A stretch of DNA of 64,000 nucleotides, taken from contig CBDBVC010000032.1 in assembly GCA_965212525.1 (NCBI GenBank), positions 62,001 through 126,000 on the forward strand. Direction: 5' to 3'. Below are positions 16,468 through 26,675 of this stretch, piece after piece (within the stretch, counting starts at the first letter, position 1; each line of letters starts with the position of its first letter). The stretch is from SZUA-38 sp965212525 (lineage in GTDB: Bacteria > Pseudomonadota > Gammaproteobacteria > Xanthomonadales > SZUA-38). The notes under the pieces were generated by a model. It saw only the letters and a program-made list of their open reading frames with translations. It ran no database searches and was not told where the DNA came from. Both the position numbers and the translations under genes were made by a program.

Positions 16468-18756
16468 CTAGCTGACTTCCGGAGAATCCTCGGAAAGCAG
16501 GAACTGCTTCCTGGCAATTTTCACCGTCAACTCGTCATCGTGTACAGACAGCACCACTTCGCCACCCTGCTCGCTCAGTTGACCGAACAGCAGTTCATCA
16601 GCCAGTGGTTTCTTGACGTGTTCCTGAATCGCCCTTTTCATCGGTCTGGCGCCCATTTTCGGATCAAAGCCGACATTGGCCAGCCACTGCCTGGCCTGAT
16701 CATTGACACTAAGCGTCACGTCCTTCTCGGCCAGTTGTGTTTCCAGCTCAATCAGGAACTTGTCGACGATACAGAGGATTTCCTCTTCACCCAGTGAGGC
16801 GAAGTAGATCACGGCATCGAGCCTGTTGCGGAACTCGGGTGTGAAGGACCGGTTGATGATCTGTGCTGCATCGGTGGAGTGATCCTGTTTCCGGAATCCG
16901 ATACCGCCACGCGCAGCCTGTTGGGCACCGGCATTGGTGGTCATGATCAGTATGACGTTGCGCATGTCCACCTTGCGGCCGTTGGTGTCGGTCAGTGAAC
17001 CGTGATCCATCACCTGCAGCAGCAGATTGTAGACATCGTTGTGTGCCTTCTCGATCTCGTCCATCAGCAACACACAATGCGGCTGCTTGTTGATGGCCTC
17101 TGTGAGCAGACCTCCCTGGTCAAAACCGACGTAGCCTGGCGGCGCACCGATAAGGCGGGACACTGTGTGTGCCTCCATGTATTCGGACATGTCAAAGCGC
17201 ACCAGTTCAATCCCGAGTTGATAGGCAAGTTGCTTGGAGACCTCAGTCTTGCCGACACCGGTGGGTCCGGCGAACAGGAAACTGCCGATCGGCTTGTCCG
17301 GTTCATTCAGACCTGATCTTGACATCTTGATGGCGGTGACCAGTGCATCGATGGCATCATCCTGGCCAAAGACCACGCGTTTGAGGTTCTGGTCAAGCCT
17401 GGCCAGGCGATCGCGATCAGAACTGGATACAGTCTTCTCCGGGATGCGGGCCATCTTGGCAACGACCGCTTCGATCTGGTGTTCATCCACGGTGATCAGA
17501 TCTTCACCGCTGGCCAGCAGTCGCTGCCGGGCACCGGCTTCATCGATCACGTCAATTGCCTTGTCGGGCAGGAAACTGTCCGATATGTGTCGCACGGACA
17601 GCGTCACGGCTGCCTTCAGGGCCTCATCGGAATACCGGACCTGATGATATTCCTCGAACAATGGCTTGAGTCCCTTGAGAATCTCGATCGTGTCATTGAT
17701 ATCGGGTTCGTTGATATCGATCTTCTGGAATCGCCGTGTCAGTGCGCGATCCTTCTCGAAAATGCCCCGGAATTCCTGATACGTGGTCGACCCGATACAT
17801 CTGAGATTACCGGATGCCAGCACCGGCTTGATCAGATTTGAGGCATCCATCACGCCACCCGATGCCGTTCCGGCACCGATAATCATGTGAATCTCGTCGA
17901 TGAAGAGGATCGCCTTGTGGTGTTTCTCGATTTCCTTGATCACGGATTTCAGCCGCTTTTCGAAATCACCACGGTATTTGGTACCGGCCACCAGTGAACC
18001 CAGGTCGAGTGAGAAAATGGTCGAGTCGAGCAGAATGTCAGGCACATCTTCTTCGACGATACGCTTGGCCAGACCCTCGGCCATGGCCGTTTTTCCGACA
18101 CCGGCCTCACCCACCAGCAGTGGGTTGTTCTTGCGTCGTCGACACAGGATCTGGACAATGCGCTCGACTTCCTGTTCGCGGCCGATCAGCGGGTCGATCT
18201 TGCCCTGCTCGGCCAGAAGGTTGAGGTTGGTGGCATAGCTCTCCAGAGCTGATACCTTTTCATTCTCACCCTGACCAGCGGGTTCTGCGGCCTGTGTTGC
18301 CGCATCGGCATCGTAATCATGATCGAGCTTGTTGATGCCGTGAGCGATGAAATTGACCACATCGAGCCTGGATATGTCCTGATTGTGCAGGAAATACAGG
18401 GCATGCGAGTCCTTTTCCTCGAAAATGGCCACAAGTACGTTGGCACCGGTGACTTCCTTGCGTCCGGAAGACTGAACATGCTGAATGGCACGCTGAAGCA
18501 CCCGTCTGAAGCCCACCGTGGCGCGAGTCTCGCTTTCATCACCATTGGGCAGCACCGGCACGGTCTGCTCGATGATTTCGGCCAGATCCGTTCTCAGCTG
18601 TTCAACATCACAGCCACTGGCATTAAGCACGGACAACACACTGTTATTGTCAAGCAGCGACAGTAACAGGTGTTCCACCGTCATGTATTCATGACGCTGA
18701 GCCCGGGCACCCTGATAGCCCTTGTTGATGCTTTCTTCGAGTTCCTTGCTAAACAC
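16468..18756 (-). CDS. clpA: ATP-dependent Clp protease ATP-binding subunit ClpA
   Basis: 762 residues (E. coli 758). Hexameric unfoldase that feeds ClpP. The N-domain with two Clp repeats occupies 1-150. The first AAA+ module has GEAGVGKTAMAEG near 219, and the second GPTGVGKTEVSKQ near 500 with DMSEYME after it. An IGF-like loop of the ClpA/X type, needed to dock ClpP, is present as GGIGFRKQD around 615-630. It lies 69 bases after clpS on the same strand. No clpP is in the window. Confidence 0.98.
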   Translation of the reverse strand: MFSKELEESINKGYQGARAQRHEYMTVEHLLLSLLDNNSVLSVLNASGCDVEQLRTDLAEIIEQTVPVLPNGDESETRATVGFRRVLQRAIQHVQSSGRKEVTGANVLVAIFEEKDSHALYFLHNQDISRLDVVNFIAHGINKLDHDYDADAATQAAEPAGQGENEKVSALESYATNLNLLAEQGKIDPLIGREQEVERIVQILCRRRKNNPLLVGEAGVGKTAMAEGLAKRIVEEDVPDILLDSTIFSLDLGSLVAGTKYRGDFEKRLKSVIKEIEKHHKAILFIDEIHMIIGAGTASGGVMDASNLIKPVLASGNLRCIGSTTYQEFRGIFEKDRALTRRFQKIDINEPDINDTIEILKGLKPLFEEYHQVRYSDEALKAAVTLSVRHISDSFLPDKAIDVIDEAGARQRLLASGEDLITVDEHQIEAVVAKMARIPEKTVSSSDRDRLARLDQNLKRVVFGQDDAIDALVTAIKMSRSGLNEPDKPIGSFLFAGPTGVGKTEVSKQLAYQLGIELVRFDMSEYMEAHTVSRLIGAPPGYVGFDQGGLLTEAINKQPHCVLLMDEIEKAHNDVYNLLLQVMDHGSLTDTNGRKVDMRNVILIMTTNAGAQQAARGGIGFRKQDHSTDAAQIINRSFTPEFRNRLDAVIYFASLGEEEILCIVDKFLIELETQLAEKDVTLSVNDQARQWLANVGFDPKMGARPMKRAIQEHVKKPLADELLFGQLSEQGGEVVLSVHDDELTVKIARKQFLLSEDSPEVS

Positions 18757-18825
18757 GCATTGATCCCTGATTGTCAGCTGTACTGTTAATTAAGACCCAC
18801 AAATGCATCATTAAGTTGCAATTCA

Positions 18826-19146
18826 TTACATCTCCTCCATCACACACAGCAACGGATGCTCGTGCGAACGGGAGTGTGTATTGACCTGATCCACCTTGGT
18901 CTCCGCGATATCCCGTGTGAATACGCCACAGATACCCTTGCCGCGATAATGAACCTGCAACATGATCTGGGTAGCCTTGTCCTCGGACATCTGAAAGTAC
19001 TGTTGCAGGATGCCGACGACAAAATCCATCGGTGTGTACTCATCATTCAGTAACATGACCTTGTAGAGTACAGGCCGTTTGACCTCGGGCTTGCTCTCCT
19101 GAACCACCGGGCCATGTGCTTCATGATTGTCTCTGGAATGTCCCAT
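18826..19146 (-). CDS. clpS: ClpAP adaptor ClpS
   Basis: 106 residues from ATG 19146, the same length as E. coli ClpS. The frame stays open to 19212, but the extra 22 residues (MIKSVTDAIW...) are not family-like. ClpS binds N-degrons and hands them to ClpA. The pocket stretch LLNDEYTPMDFVV and the C-terminal ETKVDQVN, HPLLCVME regions are conserved. It is upstream of clpA, as usual. No strong ribosome binding site is seen before 19146, so the start is the less certain part. Confidence 0.94.
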   Translation of the reverse strand: MGHSRDNHEAHGPVVQESKPEVKRPVLYKVMLLNDEYTPMDFVVGILQQYFQMSEDKATQIMLQVHYRGKGICGVFTRDIAETKVDQVNTHSRSHEHPLLCVMEEM

Positions 19147-19369
19147 TGTTCTGTATCGTCGTCTTGACCTGTTCCGGATTAACCAGATGGCATCTGTAAC
19201 CGATTTTATCAATGATATGACAAAATCTCATCTTCCCTGGCGACAGTTTTTCAATAACTTTACCTTTCAGTCATGATGCCTGAAACAGTGAATCCCGGCA
19301 TTGTGATTTACCACAGCAACCCAAATATGTTAAGAATCCAACAGATCTCAAGATGAAATCAGGAACAAC

Positions 19370-19825
19370 ATGGTTTGGAAGCCACGCGTCACCGTTGCCG
19401 TTGTCGTCAGACAGAACGACCGCTACCTGCTGGTGGAGGAAAATGTTCGCGATCAGATTGTCTATAACCAGCCTGCCGGGCATCTCGAACCGGAGGAATC
19501 ACTGGTGGATGCGGCCCGCCGTGAATGTCTCGAAGAAACGGCTTACGACGTCCGTATCCAGCATCTGGTCGGCGTCTATCAGTGGCGTGAGACATCGAAC
19601 AATGAACACTTTATCCGTTTCACATTCGCGGCAGATGTCATCAGCCATGATCCGACACAGATTCTCGATGACGGCATCATCGCCTGCCACTGGAAATCAC
19701 TGCATGACATCAGGTCAGAGAATCTGCGCCTGAGAAGTCCCATGGTACTGAAGAACATCAACGACTTTGAAAGCGGCATCAGCTATCCGAATGCACTGAT
19801 CTGCAGCATGGGTGAATTCGAATGA
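19370..19825 (+). CDS. nudJ: NUDIX phosphatase NudJ
   Basis: 151 residues. NudJ hydrolyses nucleoside tri- and diphosphates and thiamin (HMP) pyrophosphate. The Nudix box G.....E.......RE..EE is complete at about residues 37-57 (GHLEPEESLVDAARRECLEE). The opening KPRVTVAVVV and NQPAGHLE match E. coli NudJ. Its stop overlaps the mnmA start by four bases (ATGA), so the two are translationally coupled, as in E. coli. Confidence 0.93.
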   Translation: MVWKPRVTVAVVVRQNDRYLLVEENVRDQIVYNQPAGHLEPEESLVDAARRECLEETAYDVRIQHLVGVYQWRETSNNEHFIRFTFAADVISHDPTQILDDGIIACHWKSLHDIRSENLRLRSPMVLKNINDFESGISYPNALICSMGEFE

Positions 19826-20931
19826 GTGACGACCGCATCATGGTTGCCATGTCCGGTGGTGTTGACTCCTCTGTTTCTGCAGTACTACTGAAACAGGCAG
19901 GTCATCAGATAGACGGCATGTTCATGAAGAACTGGGAAGAGGACGATCGATCCGGTGAGTGCACTGCCGAGATCGATGTCGAGGATGCCCGTCGTGTCTG
20001 TGAAGATCTGGAGATCACCCTGCATACGCGCAATTTTGCAGCCGAATACTGGGATAATGTGTTTGAAACCTTTCTCAGTGAGTACAGGGCCGGCCGAACA
20101 CCGAATCCCGACATCCTCTGCAATCGTGAAATCAAGTTCAAGACATTCCTGGAACACGCCGAGGATCTTGGCGCCGGCAAGATCGCCACAGGACACTATG
20201 TCCGCAACCGCATTGTTGATGGGCAATGGCAATTGCTGCGTGGGCTGGACAATAACAAGGATCAGAGTTATTTCCTGTATACACTGGGACAGGAACAGCT
20301 GTCTGCCACACTGTTTCCGGTCGGTGAGCTGGACAAGTCGGCGGTGCGTGATCTGGCCAGAGAGCACAAGCTGGACAACCACGCCAAGAAAGACAGCACC
20401 GGAATCTGCTTTATCGGTGAGCGCGACTTCAAGGCATTCCTTAACCGTTATATACCGGCACAGCCAGGCCAGATCCATTCTGACGAGGGCAAGCACATCG
20501 GTCAGCATGACGGCCTGATGTATTACACACTGGGCCAGCGGCAGGGACTGGGTATCGGCGGCCTCAGCGACAGCGACAATGCACCCTGGTATGTGATCCA
20601 CAAGGATCTTGAATCGAACATCCTGTACGCCGGCCAGGGACATGAACATCCGGTTCTGATGTCTACCGAGTTGTCGGCCAGTGAGGTCAGCTGGGTCAGT
20701 GGCAATGCTCCGGCATCCCGTTTCGCGTGTACCGCCAAGCATCGATACCGTCAGCCGGATCAGGCCTGCACTGTCAGCGTCAACGAGGATGGCACACTCA
20801 TCGTGACATTCGACGTGCCTCAGCGCGCCGTGACGCCCGGTCAGTCCATCGTGTTCTACGGCGGTGAAGTTTGCCTGGGCGGCGCCATTATCGACAGCCA
20901 CAACTCACCGGTCGAACGGCTATGTCGGTAA
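19822..20931 (+). CDS. mnmA: tRNA-specific 2-thiouridylase MnmA
   Basis: 369 residues (E. coli 368). It makes the 2-thio group of mnm5s2U at position 34 of tRNA-Lys, -Glu and -Gln with sulfur from the Tus relay. The PP-loop SGGVDSS is at 11-17, the two catalytic cysteines are C100 (PNPDILC) and C196 (GICFIG). It overlaps nudJ by four bases and hflD by ten, so the three genes form one coupled operon. Confidence 0.98.
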   Translation: MSDDRIMVAMSGGVDSSVSAVLLKQAGHQIDGMFMKNWEEDDRSGECTAEIDVEDARRVCEDLEITLHTRNFAAEYWDNVFETFLSEYRAGRTPNPDILCNREIKFKTFLEHAEDLGAGKIATGHYVRNRIVDGQWQLLRGLDNNKDQSYFLYTLGQEQLSATLFPVGELDKSAVRDLAREHKLDNHAKKDSTGICFIGERDFKAFLNRYIPAQPGQIHSDEGKHIGQHDGLMYYTLGQRQGLGIGGLSDSDNAPWYVIHKDLESNILYAGQGHEHPVLMSTELSASEVSWVSGNAPASRFACTAKHRYRQPDQACTVSVNEDGTLIVTFDVPQRAVTPGQSIVFYGGEVCLGGAIIDSHNSPVERLCR

Positions 20932-21572
20932 ACCGGCATCAGCTGATCGCCCTGGCAGCCGTGTTTCAGTCTGCATCGCTGGCCAAGAGCCTTGCTGTCA
21001 GCGGGCAATGCGACATGGATGCACTCGAAAGCAGCATACTGAGCGTACTGAATACCTCACCACGCAGTTTTGAGGACATCTTTCCCAGCGAGCGCTCCGT
21101 TACCTGCGGGCTGGATGCCATCTGTGCACACATGAACGACTCGGATGAGAGTTCGATGGCCGACAGGGAGCCAAAGAAGCGGCGCAACATGGACATCATG
21201 CGATATGCCACTGGCCTGCTGAATCTTGAAAAGAAATACAGCCGTCAATCCGAGATGCAACAGCGACTGGGTGATGGCCTGGATGCCCTCGCCGTTCACC
21301 GCGAGACGCTGGGTATCACCGAACCGGCCATGATCAGCCGACTGGGACAGCTCTATCAGGACACCATTTCAACACTGCGCCCCTCCATCATGGTGACGGG
21401 CAATCCACTCTACCTGAGACAGGATCAGATCGTGAGCACCATCCGGACAGCACTGCTGTGCGGCATCCGGGCTGCGAGCCTGTGGCGATCGGAAGGTGGA
21501 TCGTTGTGGAAACTGCTGTTTTCCTGGAAGAAAATCATTCGTCAGAGCCGCGACCTGACATCGAGATCGTAA
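20922..21572 (+). CDS. hflD: HflD, high-frequency-lysogenization protein homologue
   Basis: 216 residues from ATG 20922; the frame opens at 20871 inside mnmA but the family start MSVNRHQLIALAAVFQSA fits 20922. HflD is a helical membrane-associated protein; in E. coli it interacts with lambda CII, and its host function is unclear. Motifs TLG.-type central helices and GIRAASLWRSEGGSLWKLLF near the C-terminus match the family. In E. coli purB follows; here acnA follows behind its own promoter. Confidence 0.93.
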   Translation: MSVNRHQLIALAAVFQSASLAKSLAVSGQCDMDALESSILSVLNTSPRSFEDIFPSERSVTCGLDAICAHMNDSDESSMADREPKKRRNMDIMRYATGLLNLEKKYSRQSEMQQRLGDGLDALAVHRETLGITEPAMISRLGQLYQDTISTLRPSIMVTGNPLYLRQDQIVSTIRTALLCGIRAASLWRSEGGSLWKLLFSWKKIIRQSRDLTSRS

Positions 21573-21641
21573 GAAATCACCTGAATATCGGTCAACTCGT
21601 TTGAATCCCTGATCTGATCGCTGTCGTCAGCAGAACCAGGA

Positions 21642-21670
21642 TTGAGTTGTCGCCGACATTTTAGGATAAT
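21642..21670 (+). promoter_or_regulatory. Sigma70-type promoter of acnA
   Basis: TTGAGT at 21642-21647 and GATAAT at 21665-21670 are separated by exactly 17 bases. Transcription would start near 21677, about 34 bases before the acnA ATG at 21711, which is preceded by GGAG. Confidence 0.6.
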
Positions 21671-21710
21671 GCACGATCTGATCACCCCAAATTCTAGCTC
21701 GGAGAACAGG

Positions 21711-24380
21711 ATGACTAATTCCTTCGGCACGCGCAGCTCGCTGAACGTCAATGACGCCAACTACAACTATTTCAGCCTGGAGAAGATCCAGCAGCAGTAT
21801 GACATCAGCAGACTGCCGTTTTCACACAAGATCCTACTGGAAAACCTGCTCCGGCACGAAGACGGCGTCAATATCACACGCGATGACATCATTGCCTTGT
21901 GCCAGTGGGACCCGAAAGCCACACCTTCGACTGAAATCGCCTTCACGCCGGCTCGCGTGGTACTGCAGGATTTCACCGGCGTTCCAGCCGTTGTGGATCT
22001 CGCGGCCATGCGTGATGCCATGCGCGCACTCGGTGGCAGTGCAGACCAGATCAACCCGCTGTCACCAGCCGAACTGGTCATCGATCATTCGGTCCAGGTC
22101 GATCAGTACGGATCCAGCGCCGCACTGCAGCGCAATGCCGAAATCGAATTCGAGCGTAATCAGGAACGATATTCATTCCTGAAATGGGGTCAGACAGCCT
22201 TCGACAATTTTAGTGTGGTTCCGCCCAGCACCGGAATTGTGCATCAGGTGAATCTGGAATATCTGGCTCGCGTCATCTTTGGCAATGACAAGGGTGGTGA
22301 ACTCATGGCCTACCCAGATACCGTTGTGGGAACCGATTCCCATACCACCATGATCAACGGCATTGGCGTTCTCGGCTGGGGAGTCGGCGGCATCGAAGCG
22401 GAAGCAGCGATGCTGGGTCAGCCAATTTCCATGCTGATTCCCCAGGTGGTCGGTTTCAGACTGACCGGTGAACTCAAGGACGGCACCACGGCGACTGATC
22501 TGGTTCTGACCATCGTCCAGATGCTGCGAGAACTGGGCGTGGTCGGCAAATTTGTCGAATTTTTCGGTGATGGGCTGGATAATCTGCCACTGGCAGATCG
22601 CGCTACCATCGCAAACATGGCACCGGAGTACGGCGCAACCTGCGGTCTGTTTCCGATCGATGATGAAATGATCCGTTATCTGGAACTATCCGGCCGTACC
22701 AATGAGCAGATCAACCTGGTGCGCGAATACGCCAGGGCACAGAACATGTACCGTACCACCGGCCAGCCCGATGCCGAATATTCCGCCCTGCTCGAACTGG
22801 ACATGGGAACGGTGGTGCCATCGATATCCGGCCCCAAGCGCCCGCAGGACCGCATCCTGCTGACCGAGGCCAGCAGCACATTCGAACGCGACTGCCCAGC
22901 TCTGGCTGGCCAGCGCAAGGATGCCACACCGTCTGTACCGGTTACCATGAATGGCGAATCTTTCGAACTTTCAGACGGTTCGGTCGTGATTGCTGCAATT
23001 ACCTCCTGCACCAATACCTCCAACCCCTATGTCATGATCGGTGCCGGTTTACTGGCTCGTAATGCCGCTGAACGCGGACTGAAGGCCCAACCCTGGGTCA
23101 AGACGTCACTGGCACCGGGCTCACAGGTGGTCACCGATTATCTGGTCAAGGCAGATCTGCTCGACGACCTTGAGGCACTTGGCTTCTACGTCGTCGGTTA
23201 TGGCTGTACCACCTGTATCGGTAATTCAGGACCGTTACCCGAGGAAATTTCAGCGGCCATTCAATCCGGCGATCTGGTCGCGACGTCTGTTCTTTCCGGC
23301 AACCGTAACTTCGAAGGCCGCATCCACGCCCATATCAAGGCCAATTACCTGGCATCGCCCCCACTGGTCGTTGCCTACGCCATCGCGGGCAACATGAACA
23401 TCGATATCACCACCGAATCACTGGGCGATGACAAGGACGGCAATCCGGTTTACCTCAAGGATATCTGGCCGAGTGCACATGAAGTCCACAAGGCCGTCAC
23501 TTCCAGTGTCGATGCCGAAATGTTCAAGGAGAGCTATGACAGTGTCTTCAAGGGCAACGAGGACTGGAACGCCGTCAATGCGCCCACTGGCGAGTTGTTC
23601 GAATGGCAGGACGACTCGACCTACATCCAGAACCCGCCCTACTTCGAAGGCATGTCGCGTGAACTGGATGAGATCACTGATATCCGCGGTGCCTATTGTC
23701 TGGCCCGACTCGGTGATTCGATCACCACCGACCATATTTCCCCAGCCGGAGCCATCGCCGTTGATTCACCAGCCGGGCGTTACCTGACCGAGAACGGCAT
23801 CGACAAGGCACAATTCAATTCATACGGTTCCAGACGCGGCAACCATGAAGTGATGATGCGTGGAACGTTTGCCAACATCCGTCTCAGAAACCAGCTTGCT
23901 CCGGGCACCGAAGGCGGCTGGACTACTCACATACCAACCGGTGAAGTGACGTCGATCTATGATGCGGCCATGACCTATCAGCAGAATGGACATCCGCTGG
24001 TGGTGATTGCCGGCACCGAATACGGCACTGGCTCATCGCGAGACTGGGCGGCCAAGGGCACCAATCTGCTTGGCGTCAAGGCAGTGATTACACAGAGCTT
24101 CGAGCGCATTCACCGCTCCAATCTGGTTGGCATGGGCGTTCTGCCTCTGAACTTCACCGAAGGCGAATCGGCAGACAGTCTGGGGCTGACCGGCCACGAG
24201 ACCTACGACATCACCGGCCTTGAAGGCGGAAATGCCAAAACCGTCACCGTGACCGCGACCGCCAGCGATGGCAAGCAAACCACGTTCGAGGCCAGGGTTC
24301 GACTCGATACACCCAAGGAAGTGGAGTACTACCAGAACGGCGGTATCCTGCATTATGTATTGCGTCAGCTGGCCAGCTGA
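21711..24380 (+). CDS. acnA: Aconitate hydratase A
   Basis: 889 residues (E. coli AcnA 891). It interconverts citrate and isocitrate in the TCA and glyoxylate cycles with a [4Fe-4S] cluster. The cluster ligands are C433 (SCTN), C499 and C502 (GYGCTTC). The substrate motifs GTDSHTTMINGIGVLGWGVGG and GTEYGTGSSRDWAAKG are present. I chose ATG 21711 because GGAGAACAGG precedes it; an earlier in-frame start at 21642 lies on the promoter. It is monocistronic, between its own promoter and a strong bidirectional terminator. Confidence 0.98.
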   Translation: MTNSFGTRSSLNVNDANYNYFSLEKIQQQYDISRLPFSHKILLENLLRHEDGVNITRDDIIALCQWDPKATPSTEIAFTPARVVLQDFTGVPAVVDLAAMRDAMRALGGSADQINPLSPAELVIDHSVQVDQYGSSAALQRNAEIEFERNQERYSFLKWGQTAFDNFSVVPPSTGIVHQVNLEYLARVIFGNDKGGELMAYPDTVVGTDSHTTMINGIGVLGWGVGGIEAEAAMLGQPISMLIPQVVGFRLTGELKDGTTATDLVLTIVQMLRELGVVGKFVEFFGDGLDNLPLADRATIANMAPEYGATCGLFPIDDEMIRYLELSGRTNEQINLVREYARAQNMYRTTGQPDAEYSALLELDMGTVVPSISGPKRPQDRILLTEASSTFERDCPALAGQRKDATPSVPVTMNGESFELSDGSVVIAAITSCTNTSNPYVMIGAGLLARNAAERGLKAQPWVKTSLAPGSQVVTDYLVKADLLDDLEALGFYVVGYGCTTCIGNSGPLPEEISAAIQSGDLVATSVLSGNRNFEGRIHAHIKANYLASPPLVVAYAIAGNMNIDITTESLGDDKDGNPVYLKDIWPSAHEVHKAVTSSVDAEMFKESYDSVFKGNEDWNAVNAPTGELFEWQDDSTYIQNPPYFEGMSRELDEITDIRGAYCLARLGDSITTDHISPAGAIAVDSPAGRYLTENGIDKAQFNSYGSRRGNHEVMMRGTFANIRLRNQLAPGTEGGWTTHIPTGEVTSIYDAAMTYQQNGHPLVVIAGTEYGTGSSRDWAAKGTNLLGVKAVITQSFERIHRSNLVGMGVLPLNFTEGESADSLGLTGHETYDITGLEGGNAKTVTVTATASDGKQTTFEARVRLDTPKEVEYYQNGGILHYVLRQLAS

Positions 24381-24401
24381 CAGCAATTTTCAGCGACCAA
24401 G

Positions 24402-24431
24402 AAAAAACCGCTCTGAATGAGCGGTTTTTTT
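24402..24431. terminator. Bidirectional terminator between acnA and the GGDEF-EAL gene
   Basis: AAAAAACCGCTC - TGAAT - GAGCGGTTTTTTT forms a symmetric stem with an A-run on the left and T-run on the right. It can end both convergent transcripts. Confidence 0.93.
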
Positions 24432-24446
24432 ATCCTCTGAATCAGC

Positions 24447-26675
24447 TCATTCGACCACAGTGGTGTGCTCGAGATCGGGCAGCATTTCCTTTCGCTCCTG
24501 CAGCAGCCTGGAAAAGGACTCTTCAGGCAGCGGACGGCAGAACAGGTAGCCCTGCAATTCGTCACAGCCACTCTCGGAAAGAAAGTCCAGATGGTTCTCC
24601 TGCTCAATACCCTCGGCCACAATCTTGAGGTTCATGCTCTTGGCCATGCTCACCGTCGCCCTGATGATGGCTTCGTCATCGGGATCGAGACCAATATTTC
24701 GCACGAAAGACTGATCAATCTTGATGGTGTCTGCCGGGAAACGCTTGAGGTAATCAAGAGATGCCTGACCGGTCCCGAAATCGTCAATCGCGATGCTGCA
24801 GCCCAGATCCCTCAACGCATCAAGACGCTCACGGATGCCCGGCACTGATTTCACACTGATGCTCTCGGTAATCTCCAGTTCAAGCATCTCGGGATAAAGG
24901 CCACTTTCGCTGATGGCAGATTCGACAATCTCCACCAGGTTGGGCTGACGCAGCTGCAACGGCGACAGATTGACGCCAAGGCGCAACGGAATCTGGAAAT
25001 AATCGAACCAGCGCCGGTTCATCTTGCATGATTTGCGCAACAGCCATTCACCGATACTGATGATCAGTCCGGTTTCCTCGGCCAGCGGGATGAAGAATCC
25101 GGGGCTGATCAGCCCCAGTTCAGGATGCTGCCAGCGAATCAGAGCCTCCATGCCGACGATATCCTCGGTTTCCACCGACATCTTCGGCTGATAATAGACA
25201 CGCAATTCGTCGTTCTTCTCGGCATGCCGGAGCTTGGACTCCAGCATCAGTTTCTTCTGTTCACTCTGTTCGGAGCGGTTGATGTAGGTCTGTGCCGTGT
25301 TGCGCCCCATGCCCTTGGCGCTGTACATGGCACTGTCGGCCCGTTTCAGCAGCTCTTCACTGGTCAGGCCGTCATCGGGATAGAAGGCTATTCCGATACT
25401 GGCAGTGACCTGAAGTTCATGTTCCTCATCCACGAACATGGGCTCGGACAGAATGGTGTTGATCTTGTTGGCAATCCTGACCACATCCTCCTTGTTGACG
25501 ATGTGTCTGAGAATGATGATGAATTCATCACCGGCATAGCGACAGATGGTGTCGTTGCTGCGCGTGTGCTTTCGCAGGCGCTTGGCGATACCCACCAGCA
25601 CCTTGTCACCCATGTCATGCCCGAGTGAATCGTTGATGGTCTTGAAGCGATCGACATCGACAAACAGCAGGGAAAACAACTCACCCGTTCGATGCGCGTC
25701 ATCAATCGCCAGGGACAGCCGGTCATTGAACAGCAGGCGGTTGGGCAGTTTGGTCAGTGTGTCGTGCAGGCCAATATCCCTGGCAGCTCGTCTCAGTACA
25801 CTGAACTCACGTTCGCGTGCCATGCACCAGGCAAACGACTTGATCAGTCTGACCGCACTCTCCCATTCATCCAGGTGTTTTCGTCGCAATGCGATGATGG
25901 CACCGAGAATCTTGCCACGTGTCGATAGCATCGGAATCCCGATGTAACTGCCGGCCGATGCCGACTGGATGAAGATGTCCGATGGATATTCCTGAGTTGC
26001 GGCCTGTTCAACCAGAATTGACTCACCCTCGAGAATCTTGCCCAGCAGTTTGTGTGACTGGGTGGTCAGCGGCTCGCCATCGATCTTTTCGGGATAATTT
26101 AGGATGACCTTGGTGCGATTCTCTGATTTGGGCGAGAACCTGACCACATAAATGGCATCCAGTTCCAGTGCCTTGCCGACCGTCGACACCATGGCATCGG
26201 ACTGTGATCCGGGTTTGGTACCGTCGAGCAGACCAAACAGCTCTGAGTACCGGTGATGAGCCAGTGTCAGTGATGCATCGGCCTCATCATCACGAAACAG
26301 GTTTCTGAGCAGCCCGATGACGGCAATGGATGTGACCGGGCTCGACAGCGTGTCTGTCACACCCTCGGGAATATCATCACTCTCCAGCTCATCTTCGGGT
26401 ACGGCAACAACGGCAACAATGCCGTAATCCGTGGCGCGTTCCTCGCTGCGATATTTCGCGATCAGCTCATCGGTGCGTTCGAGGTCGAGGGACAGGTCGA
26501 TGATCATCAGGCTGATGGGTATCTGGTCGAGAAAGTCATAGGCCTGCTGGATATTGGTGGCACTGTAGATGGCATCCACCTGTTCCTGATCGAGTGTGTC
26601 GAACAGGATTCTTCGGTCTGATCGCTCGTTACAGACAATCAGGATCGAAAGATCACTCGGTTGGTCAGACATCAT
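24447..26675 (-). CDS. GAF-GGDEF-EAL cyclic-di-GMP signalling protein with degenerate receiver domain
   Basis: 742 residues from ATG 26675. Residues about 10-125 look like a response-regulator fold but lack the paired acidic residues and the usual KP, so it is probably not phosphorylated in the ordinary way. A GAF-like domain spans about 150-290. The GGDEF domain has RYAGDEF instead of GGDEF. The EAL domain is complete: EALIRW, NLSPLQL, LEITES, DDFGTG, IKID, AEGIE and QGYLF. It is therefore most likely a c-di-GMP phosphodiesterase; cyclase activity is uncertain. The start overlaps the stop of the upstream 26672-27133 gene (ATGA), so the two are coupled. GTP-binding or oxygen/redox sensing by the GAF domain cannot be judged from sequence. 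Confidence 0.9.
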   Translation of the reverse strand: MMSDQPSDLSILIVCNERSDRRILFDTLDQEQVDAIYSATNIQQAYDFLDQIPISLMIIDLSLDLERTDELIAKYRSEERATDYGIVAVVAVPEDELESDDIPEGVTDTLSSPVTSIAVIGLLRNLFRDDEADASLTLAHHRYSELFGLLDGTKPGSQSDAMVSTVGKALELDAIYVVRFSPKSENRTKVILNYPEKIDGEPLTTQSHKLLGKILEGESILVEQAATQEYPSDIFIQSASAGSYIGIPMLSTRGKILGAIIALRRKHLDEWESAVRLIKSFAWCMAREREFSVLRRAARDIGLHDTLTKLPNRLLFNDRLSLAIDDAHRTGELFSLLFVDVDRFKTINDSLGHDMGDKVLVGIAKRLRKHTRSNDTICRYAGDEFIIILRHIVNKEDVVRIANKINTILSEPMFVDEEHELQVTASIGIAFYPDDGLTSEELLKRADSAMYSAKGMGRNTAQTYINRSEQSEQKKLMLESKLRHAEKNDELRVYYQPKMSVETEDIVGMEALIRWQHPELGLISPGFFIPLAEETGLIISIGEWLLRKSCKMNRRWFDYFQIPLRLGVNLSPLQLRQPNLVEIVESAISESGLYPEMLELEITESISVKSVPGIRERLDALRDLGCSIAIDDFGTGQASLDYLKRFPADTIKIDQSFVRNIGLDPDDEAIIRATVSMAKSMNLKIVAEGIEQENHLDFLSESGCDELQGYLFCRPLPEESFSRLLQERKEMLPDLEHTTVVE

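Noticed and set aside
19885..20901. A 338-codon minus-strand frame opposite mnmA
   Set aside because: Exact antisense of mnmA with no motif; mnmA has both catalytic cysteines and PP-loop.
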